From NCBI GenBank assembly GCA_036389795.1, contig DASVWD010000127.1:1-32918 (forward strand): DNA of 32,918 nt, given 5' to 3'. The stretch's first letter is position 1, and each line of letters starts with the position of its first letter. A program made the translations under genes and the position numbers. Under the pieces are notes generated by a model that saw only the letters and a list, made by a program, of their open reading frames with translations, was not told the DNA's origin and did no database searches. Below, one piece after another: positions 15,144 to 24,832 of this stretch. This DNA comes from Longimicrobium sp. GTDB lineage: Bacteria; Gemmatimonadota; Gemmatimonadetes; Longimicrobiales; Longimicrobiaceae.

Positions 15144-17270
15144 ATGAGGCAGTTGCTGCAGCAGCTCAACACGGGGGAGACCCGCCTGGCCGAGGTGCCG
15201 GTGCCGCGGGCCGGCGCCGCGTCGCTGGTGGTGGAGACGCGCGCCACGGTGGTCTCGGCCGGCACCGAGCGGATGCTGGTGGAGTTCGGGCGCGCCAACC
15301 TCCTCCAGAAGGCCCGCCGCCAGCCCGAGAAGGTGCGCCAGGTGCTCGACAAGGTGCGCACCGACGGCCTGGCGCCCACCCTGGAGGCCGTGCGCGCCAA
15401 GCTCGACGCCCCGATCCCCCTCGGCTACTGCCACGCGGGCGTGGTGGTGGAGGCGGGCCCGCGCGCCGGGGGCTTCCGCGCGGGCGACCGGGTGGTGACC
15501 AACGGCCCGCACGCCGAGTACGTCCGCGTCCCGCACACCCTGGCCGCGCGCATCCCCGACGGCGTGGGGTGGGAGGCGGCCGCGTTCACGCCGCTGGCGG
15601 CGATCGGCCTGCAGGGCGTGCGGCTGGCGGCGCCCACGCTCGGCGAGACGGTGGTGGTGTACGGGCTGGGGCTGATCGGCCTGCTCACCGTGCAGCTCCT
15701 GCGCGCCAACGGCTGCCGGGTGATCGGGATCGACCGCGACCCGGCGCGGCTGGCGCTGGCGGAGCGCTTCGGGGCGGCGGCGCTGGACGGCTCGGCCGGC
15801 TCCGTCGCCGAGCGCGTGCTGGCGGAGACGGGCGGGGTGGGGGCGGACGCGGTGCTGCTGACGCTGGCGTCGGACTCGGACGAGCCGGTGCACCAGGCGG
15901 CGGAGATGAGCCGCAAGCGCGGGCGCCTGGTCCTGGTCGGCGTCACGGGGCTCAACCTGCGCCGCGACGACTTCTACCGGAAGGAGCTCTCCTTCGCCGT
16001 CTCGTGCAGCTACGGCCCCGGGCGCTACGACCCCGACTACGAGGAGCGGGGGATCGACTACCCGCTCGCCTTCGTGCGCTGGACCGAGCAGCGCAACTTC
16101 GAGGCGGTGCTGGAGCTGATGGCGCGCGGCGCGCTGGACCCGCTCCCGCTGGTCACCCACCGCTTCGGCTTCGAGGAGGCGCCGGCGGCGTACGACGTGG
16201 TCGCCGGCGGCGAGCCGAGCCTGGGCGTCGTCCTCACCTACCCGGACCGCGGCGGCCGGGCCCCGTCCGCCGAGCGGCGGATCGTCTCGCTCTCCCCGCC
16301 GCGGCCGGCGTCGGCGCCCGGCGTGGTCGGGATGATCGGGGCGGGGAACTTCGCCGTGCGGACGCTGCTCCCCGTGCTGAAGGGGATGGGCGTCCGGCTG
16401 CACACCGTCGTCTCCAGCGGGGGGACGAGCGGCGCGGTGGCGGGGGAGAAGTTCGGCTTCGAGCGCGTGGCGAGCGACGCGTCGGCCGTGCTGGAGAGCC
16501 CGGAGATCGACACCGTCTTCGTCCTCACCCGCCACGACAGCCACGCGTCCCTCGCCGGGCGTGCGCTGGCCGCGGGGAAGCACGTCTTCGTGGAGAAGCC
16601 GCTGGCGCTCGACGAGGGCGGGGTGGACGACGTCGCCCGGGCCGCGGAAGCGTCCGGCCGGCTGCTGACCGTGGGCTTCAACCGCCGCTTCGCGCCGCTG
16701 GCCCGCGAGGTCCGGGGGCTGCTGCAGGGCCGCGCCGGGCCCGTCTCCATCGTCGCCACCGTGAACGCGGGGGCGATCCCGCGCGACCACTGGACGCAGG
16801 ACCCCGAGGTGGGCGGCGGGCGCATCGTGGGCGAGGCGTGCCACTTCCTGGACCTCTGCCGCTTCCTGGCCGGCGCGCCGATCGCGGACGTGCGGGTCGT
16901 GGTGGCGCGCGACGCCGCGGGGCGGGCGATCGACGACATCGCGCACCTCTCCATCGCCTTCGCGGACGGGTCGACCGCCGCGGTGCACTACCTGGCCACG
17001 GGCGCGCGGAGCTTCCCCAAGGAGCGCATCGAGTGCTTCTGGGACGGGAAGACGGTGGCGATCGACAACTGGCGGCGGCTGCGGCGCTTCGGCGTGCGCG
17101 GGCCGCTCTGGGAGCGCGCGGGGGCGATGGACAAGGGGCACGCGGACGAGCTGCGCGCCTGGACCCAGGCCGTGCGCGCGGGCGGGCCGCCCCCGATCCC
17201 CCTGGACGAGCTGTTCGAGGTGTCGCGCTGGGCGGCGCGCGCGGCGCGGATGGCGCGCGATGAGGAGTAG
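15144..17270 (+). CDS. Bi-domain oxidoreductase: MDR dehydrogenase fused to Gfo/Idh/MocA
   Basis: A 708-residue fusion. Residues 1 to about 370 are a medium-chain dehydrogenase/reductase with GYCHAG at 94-99 and the nucleotide loop GLGLIG at 174-179. Residues about 390-708 are a Gfo/Idh/MocA oxidoreductase with GMIGAGNFA at 396-404 and the family motif EKPLA starting at E484. In the MDR half, SAGTERM stands where zinc enzymes carry the catalytic cysteine, and no structural-zinc cysteine cluster is visible, so it is probably zinc-independent. Such bi-domain proteins are known from polysaccharide loci, often near heparinase-family genes, but I know of no established substrate; oxidation or reduction of a sugar carbon is likely. 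It overlaps the next gene by 11 bases. Confidence 0.88.
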   Translation: MRQLLQQLNTGETRLAEVPVPRAGAASLVVETRATVVSAGTERMLVEFGRANLLQKARRQPEKVRQVLDKVRTDGLAPTLEAVRAKLDAPIPLGYCHAGVVVEAGPRAGGFRAGDRVVTNGPHAEYVRVPHTLAARIPDGVGWEAAAFTPLAAIGLQGVRLAAPTLGETVVVYGLGLIGLLTVQLLRANGCRVIGIDRDPARLALAERFGAAALDGSAGSVAERVLAETGGVGADAVLLTLASDSDEPVHQAAEMSRKRGRLVLVGVTGLNLRRDDFYRKELSFAVSCSYGPGRYDPDYEERGIDYPLAFVRWTEQRNFEAVLELMARGALDPLPLVTHRFGFEEAPAAYDVVAGGEPSLGVVLTYPDRGGRAPSAERRIVSLSPPRPASAPGVVGMIGAGNFAVRTLLPVLKGMGVRLHTVVSSGGTSGAVAGEKFGFERVASDASAVLESPEIDTVFVLTRHDSHASLAGRALAAGKHVFVEKPLALDEGGVDDVARAAEASGRLLTVGFNRRFAPLAREVRGLLQGRAGPVSIVATVNAGAIPRDHWTQDPEVGGGRIVGEACHFLDLCRFLAGAPIADVRVVVARDAAGRAIDDIAHLSIAFADGSTAAVHYLATGARSFPKERIECFWDGKTVAIDNWRRLRRFGVRGPLWERAGAMDKGHADELRAWTQAVRAGGPPPIPLDELFEVSRWAARAARMARDEE

Positions 17271-17892
17271 GGCCGGCGCCGCGGCCAAGCGCGCGCTGGA
17301 CGTCGTGGTGGCGGCCGCCGGGCTGGTGGTGCTCTCGCCCGTGCTGCTGGGGGTCGCGGCGGCCGTGCGCGCGAGGCTGGGCGCGCCCGTCCTCTTCCGC
17401 CAGCGGCGCCCGGGGCTGGGGGGCAGGCCCTTCACGCTCTACAAGTTCCGCACGATGCGCCACGCGGAGGGGCCCGACGGGCGCACGCTGCCCGATGCCG
17501 AGCGGCTCACCCCGCTGGGGCGCTTCCTGCGCGGCGCCAGCCTGGACGAGCTCCCCGAGCTGCTGAACGTGCTGAAGGGCGACATGAGCCTGGTGGGCCC
17601 GCGGCCGTTGCTGATGGAGTACCTCCCCCTCTACACCCCCGAGCAGGCGCGCCGGCACGAGGTTCCGCCCGGCCTCACCGGGTGGGCGCAGGTCAACGGC
17701 CGCAACGCGCTCACCTGGGAGGAGCGCTTCCGCCTGGACGCGTGGTACGTGGACCACGCCTCGTTCTGGCTGGACCTGAAGATCCTGGCCATGACGCTGG
17801 GCAAGGTGTTCCGGCGCGAGGGGATCAGCCACGCCGGCCACGCCACCATGGAAGTCTTCCGCGGCTCCCCCGGCCGCCGCGCCGAGGGGTGA
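17260..17892 (+). CDS. Monotopic phosphoglycosyl transferase (PglC-like sugar transferase)
   Basis: A 210-residue bacterial sugar transferase, the short PglC-sized form. Seen: a single reentrant hydrophobic segment at about 11-36 (ALDVVVAAAGLVVLSPVLLG), KFRTMR at 62-67, the catalytic Asp-Glu dyad D96-E97 in SLDELPE, and NVLKGDMSLVGPRP at 103-116. It transfers a phospho-sugar from a UDP-sugar to undecaprenyl phosphate, starting repeat-unit synthesis on the cytoplasmic face of the membrane. It lacks the extra N-terminal membrane domain of WbaP/WcaJ. Coupled to the preceding oxidoreductase by an 11-base overlap. The PglD- and PglE-like genes downstream suggest a bacillosamine-type amino sugar as substrate (inference). 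Confidence 0.93.
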   Translation: MRSRAGAAAKRALDVVVAAAGLVVLSPVLLGVAAAVRARLGAPVLFRQRRPGLGGRPFTLYKFRTMRHAEGPDGRTLPDAERLTPLGRFLRGASLDELPELLNVLKGDMSLVGPRPLLMEYLPLYTPEQARRHEVPPGLTGWAQVNGRNALTWEERFRLDAWYVDHASFWLDLKILAMTLGKVFRREGISHAGHATMEVFRGSPGRRAEG

Positions 17893-17910
17893 TCCTGAAC
17901 AGCATAAAGC

Positions 17911-17993
17911 CTCACGCAGAGGAAGCAGAGGGAGCAGAGGAAAACCACGCGAGCGATGAGTTTCTCTGTGTCTCTGCGTCTCTGTGTGAAATT
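17911..17993. repeat. Composite CTCACGCAGAG/CTCTGTGT element, copy C
   Basis: The left arm is of the CTCACGCAGAG type (17911-17921 onward, with GCAGAG repeats). The right arm is of the 8-bp CTCTGYGT type (three units at 17964-17987). The two element families therefore recombine as halves. It fills the gap between the PglC-like and PglD-like genes. Confidence 0.6.
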
Positions 17994-18030
17994 GCAGTTG
18001 TCTCTTCTGGTTTAAGCGTCCGATGAGCCG

Positions 18031-18702
18031 ATGAGCGTGGAGCCCCTGGTGATCTACGGCGCGGGCGGGCACGGCCGCGAGGTGGCCGCCCTGCTGGCCG
18101 ACCTGAACGCCGCCGCCCCGCGCTGGGAGGTGCTGGGCTTCCTGGACGACGGCGCGCCGCCGGGAACGCCGCGCGGCGACCTGACCGTGCTCGGCGGAAT
18201 CGACTGGCTGGACGGGTCCGGCGTGCGGCCGCACGTGGCGCTGGGCGTCGGCGCGCCGGCGCTCAAGCGGCGGCTGGTGGAGCGGCTGCGCGGGCGCGTG
18301 GCCGGCTTCCCCGCGCTGGTGCACCCGGGCGTCGCGCTCCACCCCTCCGTCCGCCTGGGCGAGGGCGCGCTGGTCACCGCCGGGTGCGTGCTGACGGTGG
18401 ACCTGGAGGTCGGCGCCTTCACCACGCTGAACCGCCTCTGCACCGTCTCGCACGACTGCCGCGTGGGCGACTACGCCACCCTGGCCCCGGGGGTGCTCCT
18501 GGCCGGCGCCGTGCGCGTGGGCGAAGGCGCCGACCTGGGGATCGGGTGCAGCGTCATCCAGGGCGTCGCGATCGGCGCCTGGAGCGTCGTGGGCGCCGGC
18601 GCCGCCGTGGTGCGCGACCTCCCGCCCGACTGCACCGCCGTCGGCGTCCCCGCCCGCCCGATCAAGCACCGCCCCGCCGGCTGGCACCTGGCCGACGCGT
18701 AG
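18031..18702 (+). CDS. PglD/NeuD-type sugar O/N-acyltransferase
   Basis: A 223-residue acyltransferase. Residues 1-90 form the small Rossmann-like PglD_N domain with YGAGGHGRE at 9-17. The rest is a left-handed beta-helix of hexapeptide repeats. H141 in TVSHDCRVGD aligns with the catalytic histidine of PglD. The enzyme should move an acetyl group from acetyl-CoA to the amino group of a UDP-amino sugar. The ATG at 18031 was chosen because the ATG at 18023 runs into TGA after three codons. The order PglC-like, PglD-like, PglE-like matches bacillosamine-type modules. Confidence 0.9.
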   Translation: MSVEPLVIYGAGGHGREVAALLADLNAAAPRWEVLGFLDDGAPPGTPRGDLTVLGGIDWLDGSGVRPHVALGVGAPALKRRLVERLRGRVAGFPALVHPGVALHPSVRLGEGALVTAGCVLTVDLEVGAFTTLNRLCTVSHDCRVGDYATLAPGVLLAGAVRVGEGADLGIGCSVIQGVAIGAWSVVGAGAAVVRDLPPDCTAVGVPARPIKHRPAGWHLADA

Positions 18703-18713
18703 GCCCCGCCGAC

Positions 18714-18743
18714 TTGCGCGGGCGGCGGCCGCCGGGGTACGTT
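18714..18743 (+). promoter_or_regulatory. Candidate promoter of the aminotransferase gene
   Basis: TTGCGC (18714-18719), an 18-base spacer and TACGTT (18738-18743), followed by CGCCGG. It ends 54 bases before the ATG at 18798. The TA-box followed by TCGCCG resembles those at 4087, 20186 and 25051. Confidence 0.4.
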
Positions 18744-18797
18744 CGCCGGCTCGCGAGCGCTCCGCCGCGTCCGTCCACCCGCGTCCGCCCTGATCGC

Positions 18798-19973
<1,176 letters not shown>

Positions 19974-20099
19974 CTCACACAGAGGCACAGAGACACAGAG
20001 GAACAGCGAAAAGACTCGTCTCACGCAGAGGAAGCAGAGGTAGCAGAGAAGACATCGTTGCCGTGTTCTCCTCTGCTAACTCTGCTGACTCTGCGTGAG
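19974..20099. repeat. CACAGAG plus CTCACGCAGAG elements, copy D
   Basis: Starting right after the aminotransferase stop, 19974-20010 repeats the CACACAGAGGCACAGAGACA motif of the 378-545 element. Then 20020-20099 is a complete hairpin of the CTCACGCAGAG family, with the outer 11 bases (20020-20030 and 20089-20099) in perfect inverted register. It is a tandem of both families. Confidence 0.7.
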
Positions 20100-20162
20100 G
20101 CCTTGCTGTTTCTCCGTGTCTCAGGAGGCCGGTATTTTGAAGTTCATGCAACGCGCCCCGGC

Positions 20163-20191
20163 TTGCTCCAGCCCGCGAATCCCCGTATCTT
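20163..20191 (+). promoter_or_regulatory. Candidate promoter of the ugd-decarboxylase operon
   Basis: TTGCTC (20163-20168), a 17-base spacer and TATCTT (20186-20191), followed by CTTCGCC. It ends 64 bases before the ugd start and follows a repeat hairpin that may insulate it from the aminotransferase gene. Confidence 0.5.
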
Positions 20192-20255
20192 CTTCGCCTT
20201 TCGTGCCTTCCGCAGGACGGCGTCATCCCTTTCCCAGCGCATCCCCGAGACAATC

Positions 20256-21614
20256 ATGCACATCGCGGTAGTGGGCACCGGCTACGTGGGACTGGTGGCG
20301 GGCGCCTGTCTGGCGGAAACAGGCAACGACGTCGTCTGCGCCGACATCGACCAGGGGAAGATCGACCGCCTGAGCCGCGGCGAGCTCCCCATCTACGAGC
20401 CGGGGCTGGAGCCGCTGGTGGAGCGCAACCTGCGCGAGGGGCGGCTCTCCTTCACCACCGACGTGTCCGCGGCCGTGCGCGCCGCCGAGGTGATCTTCAT
20501 CGCCGTGGGCACCCCGCCGGGCGAGGACGGCTCGGCCGACCTGCAGCACGTGCTGGCCGTGGCCGAGACCATCGGGAAGAGCATGCCCGAGGACGGCCCC
20601 GAGAAGATCGTGATCACCAAGAGCACCGTCCCCGTGGGCACCGCCAACAAGGTGCGCGAGGCGATCCGCCGCCACACCGGCCGCGCCTTCCACGTCTGCT
20701 CCAACCCGGAGTTCCTCAAGGAGGGCGCGGCGGTCCAGGACTTCATGCGCCCCGACCGCGTGGTGGTGGGCGTCGACAGCGAGCACGCGCGCGAGCGGCT
20801 GGCCGAGCTCTACGCCCCGTTCGTCCGCACCGGCAACCCGGTGCTCTTCATGGACATCGCCTCGGCCGAGATCACCAAGTACGCCGCCAACGCCATGCTG
20901 GCCACCCGCATCAGCTTCATGAACACCATGGCGCGCCTCTGCGAGGCGGTGGGCGCCGACGTGAACCTGGTGCGCATGGGGATCGGCAGCGACGAGCGGA
21001 TCGGCCCCGGCTTCCTCTTCGCCGGGATCGGCTACGGCGGGAGCTGCTTCCCCAAGGACGTCAAGGCGCTCGTCCACACGCTGCGCGTGTGCGGGGTGGA
21101 CCCGGCCATCCTGGACGGCGTGGAGAAGATCAACGCCGACCAGAAGCGCGTGCTGCTGGAGCGGGTGCGCGAGACGTACGGCGACGACCTCTCGGGGCGC
21201 ACCTTCGCGGTGTGGGGGCTCTCGTTCAAGCCCGAGACCGACGACATGCGCGAGGCGCCCTCGCTCACCGTGGTGCGCGGCCTCTGCGAGAAGGGCGCCC
21301 GGGTGCGGGCCCACGACCCCGAGGCGCGCCACGAGGCCGGGCGCTACTTCGCCGACCTGCTGGCCACGGGGGCGCTGGCGCTCTGCGAGCGCAACTACGA
21401 CTGCCTGGAGGGGGCCGACGCGCTCCTGGTGCTCACCGAGTGGCAGCCGTACCGGGTCCCCGACTTCGAGCGCATCCACGCGCTGCTGAAGGAGCCGGTG
21501 GTCTTCGACGGCAGGAACCTGTGGGAGCCGGCCCGGATGGCGGAGCTGGGCTTCCGCTACGTCTCCATCGGGCGCCCGGCGGCGCCGGCGGCCGCCGAGG
21601 CCGTGGCGGGGTAG
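20256..21614 (+). CDS. ugd: UDP-glucose 6-dehydrogenase
   Basis: A 452-residue enzyme that oxidises UDP-glucose to UDP-glucuronate with two NAD+ in the cytoplasm. Seen: the NAD loop GTGYVG at 7-12, YEPGLEPLV at 47-55, STVPVGT at 123-129, NPEFLKEG at 150-157, the catalytic cysteine C264 in [10 protein letters not shown], and [16 protein letters not shown] at 321-336. Length is normal for the family. UDP-mannuronate- or GalNAcA-type dehydrogenases share the fold, but the [10 protein letters not shown] context and the two downstream UDP-GlcA enzymes support UDP-glucose. The next gene starts 5 bases after the stop. Confidence 0.95.
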   Translation: MHIAVVGTGYVGLVAGACLAETGNDVVCADIDQGKIDRLSRGELPIYEPGLEPLVERNLREGRLSFTTDVSAAVRAAEVIFIAVGTPPGEDGSADLQHVLAVAETIGKSMPEDGPEKIVITKSTVPVGTANKVREAIRRHTGRAFHVCSNPEFLKEGAAVQDFMRPDRVVVGVDSEHARERLAELYAPFVRTGNPVLFMDIASAEITKYAANAMLATRISFMNTMARLCEAVGADVNLVRMGIGSDERIGPGFLFAGIGYGGSCFPKDVKALVHTLRVCGVDPAILDGVEKINADQKRVLLERVRETYGDDLSGRTFAVWGLSFKPETDDMREAPSLTVVRGLCEKGARVRAHDPEARHEAGRYFADLLATGALALCERNYDCLEGADALLVLTEWQPYRVPDFERIHALLKEPVVFDGRNLWEPARMAELGFRYVSIGRPAAPAAAEAVAG

Positions 21615-21619
21615 GGCGG

Positions 21620-22579
21620 ATGCGGATCCTGATCACCGGGGCCGCCGGGTTCCTGGGCTCGCACCTGTGCGACCGCTTCCTGGAGGCGGGGCACCAGGTG
21701 GTGGGGGTGGACAACTTCATCACCGGCGACCCCGACAACATCGCCCACCTGATCGGGCGGCCGGACTTCGCCTTCGTCCAGCACGACGTCACCAACTTCA
21801 TCTACGTCGAGGGCCCGCTGGACGGGGTGCTGCACTTCGCCTCGCCCGCGAGCCCGGTGGACTACCTGGAGAAGCCGATCCAGACGCTCAAGGTGGGCTC
21901 GCTCGGCACGCACAAGGCGCTGGGCCTCGCCAAGGCCAAGGGCGCCCGCTTCCTGCTGGCGTCCACCAGCGAGGTGTACGGCGACCCGCAGGTGCACCCG
22001 CAGCCCGAGAGCTACTGGGGGCACGTCAACCCCGTGGGCCCGCGCGGCGTCTACGACGAGGCCAAGCGCTTCGCCGAGGCCATGACGATGGCGTACCACC
22101 GCTACCATGGGGTGCCCACGCGCATCGTGCGCATCTTCAACACCTACGGCCCCCGCATGCGCCCGGGCGACGGCCGGGTGGTCTCCAACTTCATCGTGCA
22201 GGCGCTGCGCGGCGAGCCGATCTCGCTCTACGGCGACGGCTCGCAGACGCGCTCGTTCTGCTACGTGGACGACCTGATCGAGGGGATCTACCGGCTCTTC
22301 TTCTCCGAGCGGGCGGAGCCCACCAACATCGGCAACCCCCACGAGTTCACCGTGCGCGAGCTGGCCGAGCGGGTGCTGCGCCTCACCGGGAGCCGCTCGG
22401 AGGTGGCCCGCCACCCGCTCCCCGAGGACGACCCCAAGGTGCGCCGCCCCGACATCACCGCCGCGCGCGAGGTGCTGGGATGGGAGCCGAAGGTGGAGCT
22501 GGAGGAGGGCCTGCAGCGCACCATCCCGCACTTCCAGAAGCTCGTGGAGCGCACCGACGCCACCGCGCGCACGCTGTAG
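21620..22579 (+). CDS. UDP-glucuronate decarboxylase (UDP-xylose synthase-like)
   Basis: A 319-residue extended short-chain dehydrogenase/reductase. Seen: [10 protein letters not shown] at 6-15, [11 protein letters not shown] at 72-82, STSEVYGDP at 115-123, the catalytic pair Y145/K149 in YDEAK, and [10 protein letters not shown] at 171-180. The HFASPASP and STSEVYGDP segments are characteristic of UDP-xylose synthases, which turn UDP-GlcA into UDP-xylose with bound NAD+. The ATG lies 5 bases after the ugd stop, with GGGTAGGG as a likely Shine-Dalgarno, so ugd product can feed directly into this step. A dTDP-glucose 4,6-dehydratase is less likely because the DExK site is absent. Confidence 0.92.
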   Translation: MRILITGAAGFLGSHLCDRFLEAGHQVVGVDNFITGDPDNIAHLIGRPDFAFVQHDVTNFIYVEGPLDGVLHFASPASPVDYLEKPIQTLKVGSLGTHKALGLAKAKGARFLLASTSEVYGDPQVHPQPESYWGHVNPVGPRGVYDEAKRFAEAMTMAYHRYHGVPTRIVRIFNTYGPRMRPGDGRVVSNFIVQALRGEPISLYGDGSQTRSFCYVDDLIEGIYRLFFSERAEPTNIGNPHEFTVRELAERVLRLTGSRSEVARHPLPEDDPKVRRPDITAAREVLGWEPKVELEEGLQRTIPHFQKLVERTDATARTL

Positions 22580-22905
22580 CCGGGAGCGGCGTCGAGATCC
22601 GGCGGACGAATGGCCGAGCGAGAACCAGTCGGTGTCATCCTGAGGGCGCGCTCACCGAAGCCGCGTCTGTACGGAAGCTCGCGCGCCCGAAGGATCTGCG
22701 GGTGGGGACTCGCGCAGGTGCCCGGCTCACGCGCGAACCCGACCCGCAGATCCTTCAGGCGCCGCCCGACTCTCGTGAGCCCGGATGGTTCTGCGCAGCG
22801 GCTCCTTCAGGATGACAGCGTCGGGGCTTGCGTTCGTGGACATCCTCCGAGGGCGGTGGCGGCCCGGGGGATCTGCCGGCTTCGGCTGGTGGATCGCGGC
22901 CTGCC
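22580..22905. other. Intergenic region occupied by a MITE-like repeat
   Basis: No gene is visible. Most of the stretch (22633-22817) is the TGTCATCCTGA-bounded element. The remaining 88 bases before the epimerase are GC-rich with no clear promoter or Shine-Dalgarno. Confidence 0.6.
22633..22817. repeat. MITE-like nested inverted repeat, TGTCATCCTGA termini
   Basis: The 185-bp element begins TGTCATCCTGA (22633-22643) and ends with its exact reverse complement (22807-22817). Inside is a second perfect 15-bp inverted pair, GAAGGATCTGCGGGT (22689-22703) with 22742-22756. I recognise the TCATCCTGAG...GAAGGATCTGCGGG pattern as a dispersed intergenic repeat of several soil bacteria (recollection, not a search). 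No transposase is present. Confidence 0.7.
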
Positions 22906-23913
22906 GTGAAGCTGCTGGTCACGGGGGCCGCGGGCTTCATCGGCAGCCACCTGTGCGAGCGCCTGCTGGCGCGCGGCGACGAGGTGGTGGGGGTCGACAA
23001 CTTCGACCCCTTCTACGACCCCGCCGTCAAGCGCCGCAACCTGGAGCCGTCGCTGGCCACGGGCCGCTTCCGCCTGGCCGAGGCCGACGTCCGGCGGCCC
23101 GACGCGCTGGAGGCGGCGGTGCGCGCGGCCGGCGGCGGAGAGGTCGAGGCGATCGTCCACCTGGCCGCGCGGGCCGGGGTGCGGCCCTCCATCCAGGACC
23201 CGCTGCTGTACGCGGAGGTGAACCTGGGCGGCACGGCGGGGGTGCTGGAGCTGGCGCGGCGGCTGGGGGTCGGGCGCTTCGTCTTCGGGTCCAGCTCCAG
23301 CATCTACGGCGAGAGCGAGCGGGTCCCCTTCTCCGAGGACGACCCGGTCGACCGGCCGATCTCGCCGTACGCGGCCAGCAAGCGCGCGGGCGAGTTGCTC
23401 TGCCACGCGTACCGCCACCTGTACGGCCTCTCGGTGGCTTCCCTGCGCTTCTTCACCGTGTACGGCCCGCGGCAGCGCCCCGACCTGGCCATCCACCGCT
23501 TCACGCGGCTGATGAGCGAGGGGCGGCCCGTGCCGCTCTTCGGCGACGGGCGGAGCGAGCGCGACTACACGTACGTGGACGACATCGTGCAGGGGGTCGA
23601 GGGGGCGCTCCGCTTCGTGGACGAGCGGCCGGGCGCCTTCGAGGTCTTCAACCTGGGCGAGAGCCGCACCACCTCGCTCGTGCGGCTGGTGGAGCTGATC
23701 GCCGACGCGCTGGGCGTGCGGCCCGGGATCGAGTGGCTCCCGCCGCAGCCCGGCGACGTGCCGCGCACCTATGCCGACGTGTCGAAGGCGCGCGCCGTGC
23801 TGGGCTACGCCCCGTCCGTCCCGGTGGAGGTGGGCATCCCCCGCTTCGTCGAGTGGTTCCGCGCGAACCGGGAGGACGCGGAGCGGGGGTCCGGCCCGTC
23901 CCCCGCTCCGTAG
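22906..23913 (+). CDS. UDP-glucuronate 4-epimerase-like NAD-dependent epimerase
   Basis: A 335-residue extended SDR. Seen: TGAAGFIGSH at 6-15, DNFDPFYDPAVKRRNL at 31-46, HLAARAGVRPSIQDP at 85-99, SSSSIYGES at 129-137, and catalytic Y155/K159 in YAASK. The DNF-D-YD-KR-NL and AGVR-S segments are signatures of UDP-GlcA 4-epimerases, giving UDP-galacturonate. I place the start at the GTG 22906 because the family N-terminus VKLLVTGAAGFIG begins there; an ATG at 22828 would add 26 unrelated residues close to the repeat. It is separated from ugd and the decarboxylase by the 22633-22817 element. Confidence 0.9.
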   Translation: MKLLVTGAAGFIGSHLCERLLARGDEVVGVDNFDPFYDPAVKRRNLEPSLATGRFRLAEADVRRPDALEAAVRAAGGGEVEAIVHLAARAGVRPSIQDPLLYAEVNLGGTAGVLELARRLGVGRFVFGSSSSIYGESERVPFSEDDPVDRPISPYAASKRAGELLCHAYRHLYGLSVASLRFFTVYGPRQRPDLAIHRFTRLMSEGRPVPLFGDGRSERDYTYVDDIVQGVEGALRFVDERPGAFEVFNLGESRTTSLVRLVELIADALGVRPGIEWLPPQPGDVPRTYADVSKARAVLGYAPSVPVEVGIPRFVEWFRANREDAERGSGPSPAP

Positions 23914-23981
23914 GAACGAAGCCTGCTTGGCCCGAGCGGCGCCGGCTGGACGAGCCGGGTCCTGGCTCCGCACGCGATTTT

Positions 23982-24025
23982 AAGCCTCGCGGGGTTTGCG
24001 AGGCTTTCTGCCGTTGTTGCCGCGG
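23982..24025 (+). repeat. 44-bp repeat, left copy of an inverted pair
   Basis: This 44-base sequence is identical, in reverse complement, to 26800-26843. It contains an 8-bp hairpin AGCCTCGC/GCGAGGCT and a tail CTGCCGTTGTTGCCGCGG. It ends 17 bases before the PHP phosphatase ATG at 24043. Confidence 0.85.
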
Positions 24026-24042
24026 CTTCGGCCGCCTTTCGG

Positions 24043-24825
24043 ATGATCGACTTCCACAACCACCTGGTCCCGGGCGTGGACGACGGCGCCGCCGACCTGG
24101 CCGAGGCGCGCGCGGGGCTGGCCGCGCTGGTCGGGCAGGGGGTGCGCACCATCGTCACCACCTCGCACCTGCCGGGCTCGCTCACCACCCGGCCCGCGCG
24201 CCTGGCCGAGGTGCTCGCCGCGCGCGACCGGGCGTGGGAGACGCTGCGCGCCGCCGCCGCGGCCGACTTCCCCGGCGTGCGGCTGGAGCGCGGGCACGAG
24301 GTGATGCTCGACGTCCCCGTGCCCGACCTCTCCGACCCGCGGGTGCGGCTGGCCGGGACGGCGTACGCGCTGGTGGAGTTCCCCTTCTTCGCCGTCCCCC
24401 CGGGCTCCGCGCGGGTGCTGGCCGCCCTGGCCGGGCGCGGCTGGGTGCCCGTCGTGGCCCACCCCGAGCGCTACTCCGGCCTCTCGGCCGAGCTGGACGA
24501 GGCGGTGGAGTGGAAGCGCGCCGGGGCGTACCTGCAAATCAACAGCGGCTCGGTGCTGGGGAAGTACGGCCCCGCCCCGCGCGAGGCCGCCTGGGCGCTC
24601 CTGCGCGCCGGCCTGGCCGACTTCCTCTCCAGCGACTACCACGCGCGCGGCACCCCGGCCGTGGCCGCCTGCCGCGCCGCGCTGGAGCAGGCCGGCGGCG
24701 CCGAGCAGGCGCGCCTGCTGAGCGAGGAGAACCCCGCGCGCCTCCTGGCCGGCCGCCCGCCGCACCCGGTGCCTCCGCTCCGCGCCGATCCGCGCCCCCT
24801 CTGGAAGCGCTTCTTCGGCCGCTGA
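24043..24825 (+). CDS. CpsB/YwqE-type PHP-domain tyrosine phosphatase
   Basis: A 260-residue PHP-domain phosphatase that removes phosphate from tyrosines of a capsule-regulating BY-kinase in the cytoplasm. Seen: the metal-binding signature DFHNHLVPGVDDG at 3-15 (H5, H7), H42 in TTSHLPG, E86 in RGHEVMLD, H140 in VVAHPERY, and D198/H200 in SSDYHARG, all the expected tri-metal site residues. The N-terminal IDFHNHxxPGxDDG is diagnostic of the CpsB/YwqE family. No BY-kinase (Wzc/CpsCD) is in the window. The ATG follows the 44-bp repeat by 17 bases. Confidence 0.9.
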   Translation: MIDFHNHLVPGVDDGAADLAEARAGLAALVGQGVRTIVTTSHLPGSLTTRPARLAEVLAARDRAWETLRAAAAADFPGVRLERGHEVMLDVPVPDLSDPRVRLAGTAYALVEFPFFAVPPGSARVLAALAGRGWVPVVAHPERYSGLSAELDEAVEWKRAGAYLQINSGSVLGKYGPAPREAAWALLRAGLADFLSSDYHARGTPAVAACRAALEQAGGAEQARLLSEENPARLLAGRPPHPVPPLRADPRPLWKRFFGR

Positions 24826-24832
24826 CCGGCAG

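Noticed and set aside
21620-22579. dTDP-glucose 4,6-dehydratase supplying the PglE-like enzyme
   Set aside because: The active-site segments HFASPASP and STSEVYGDP fit UDP-xylose synthase and the dehydratase Asp-Glu-Lys pattern is missing.
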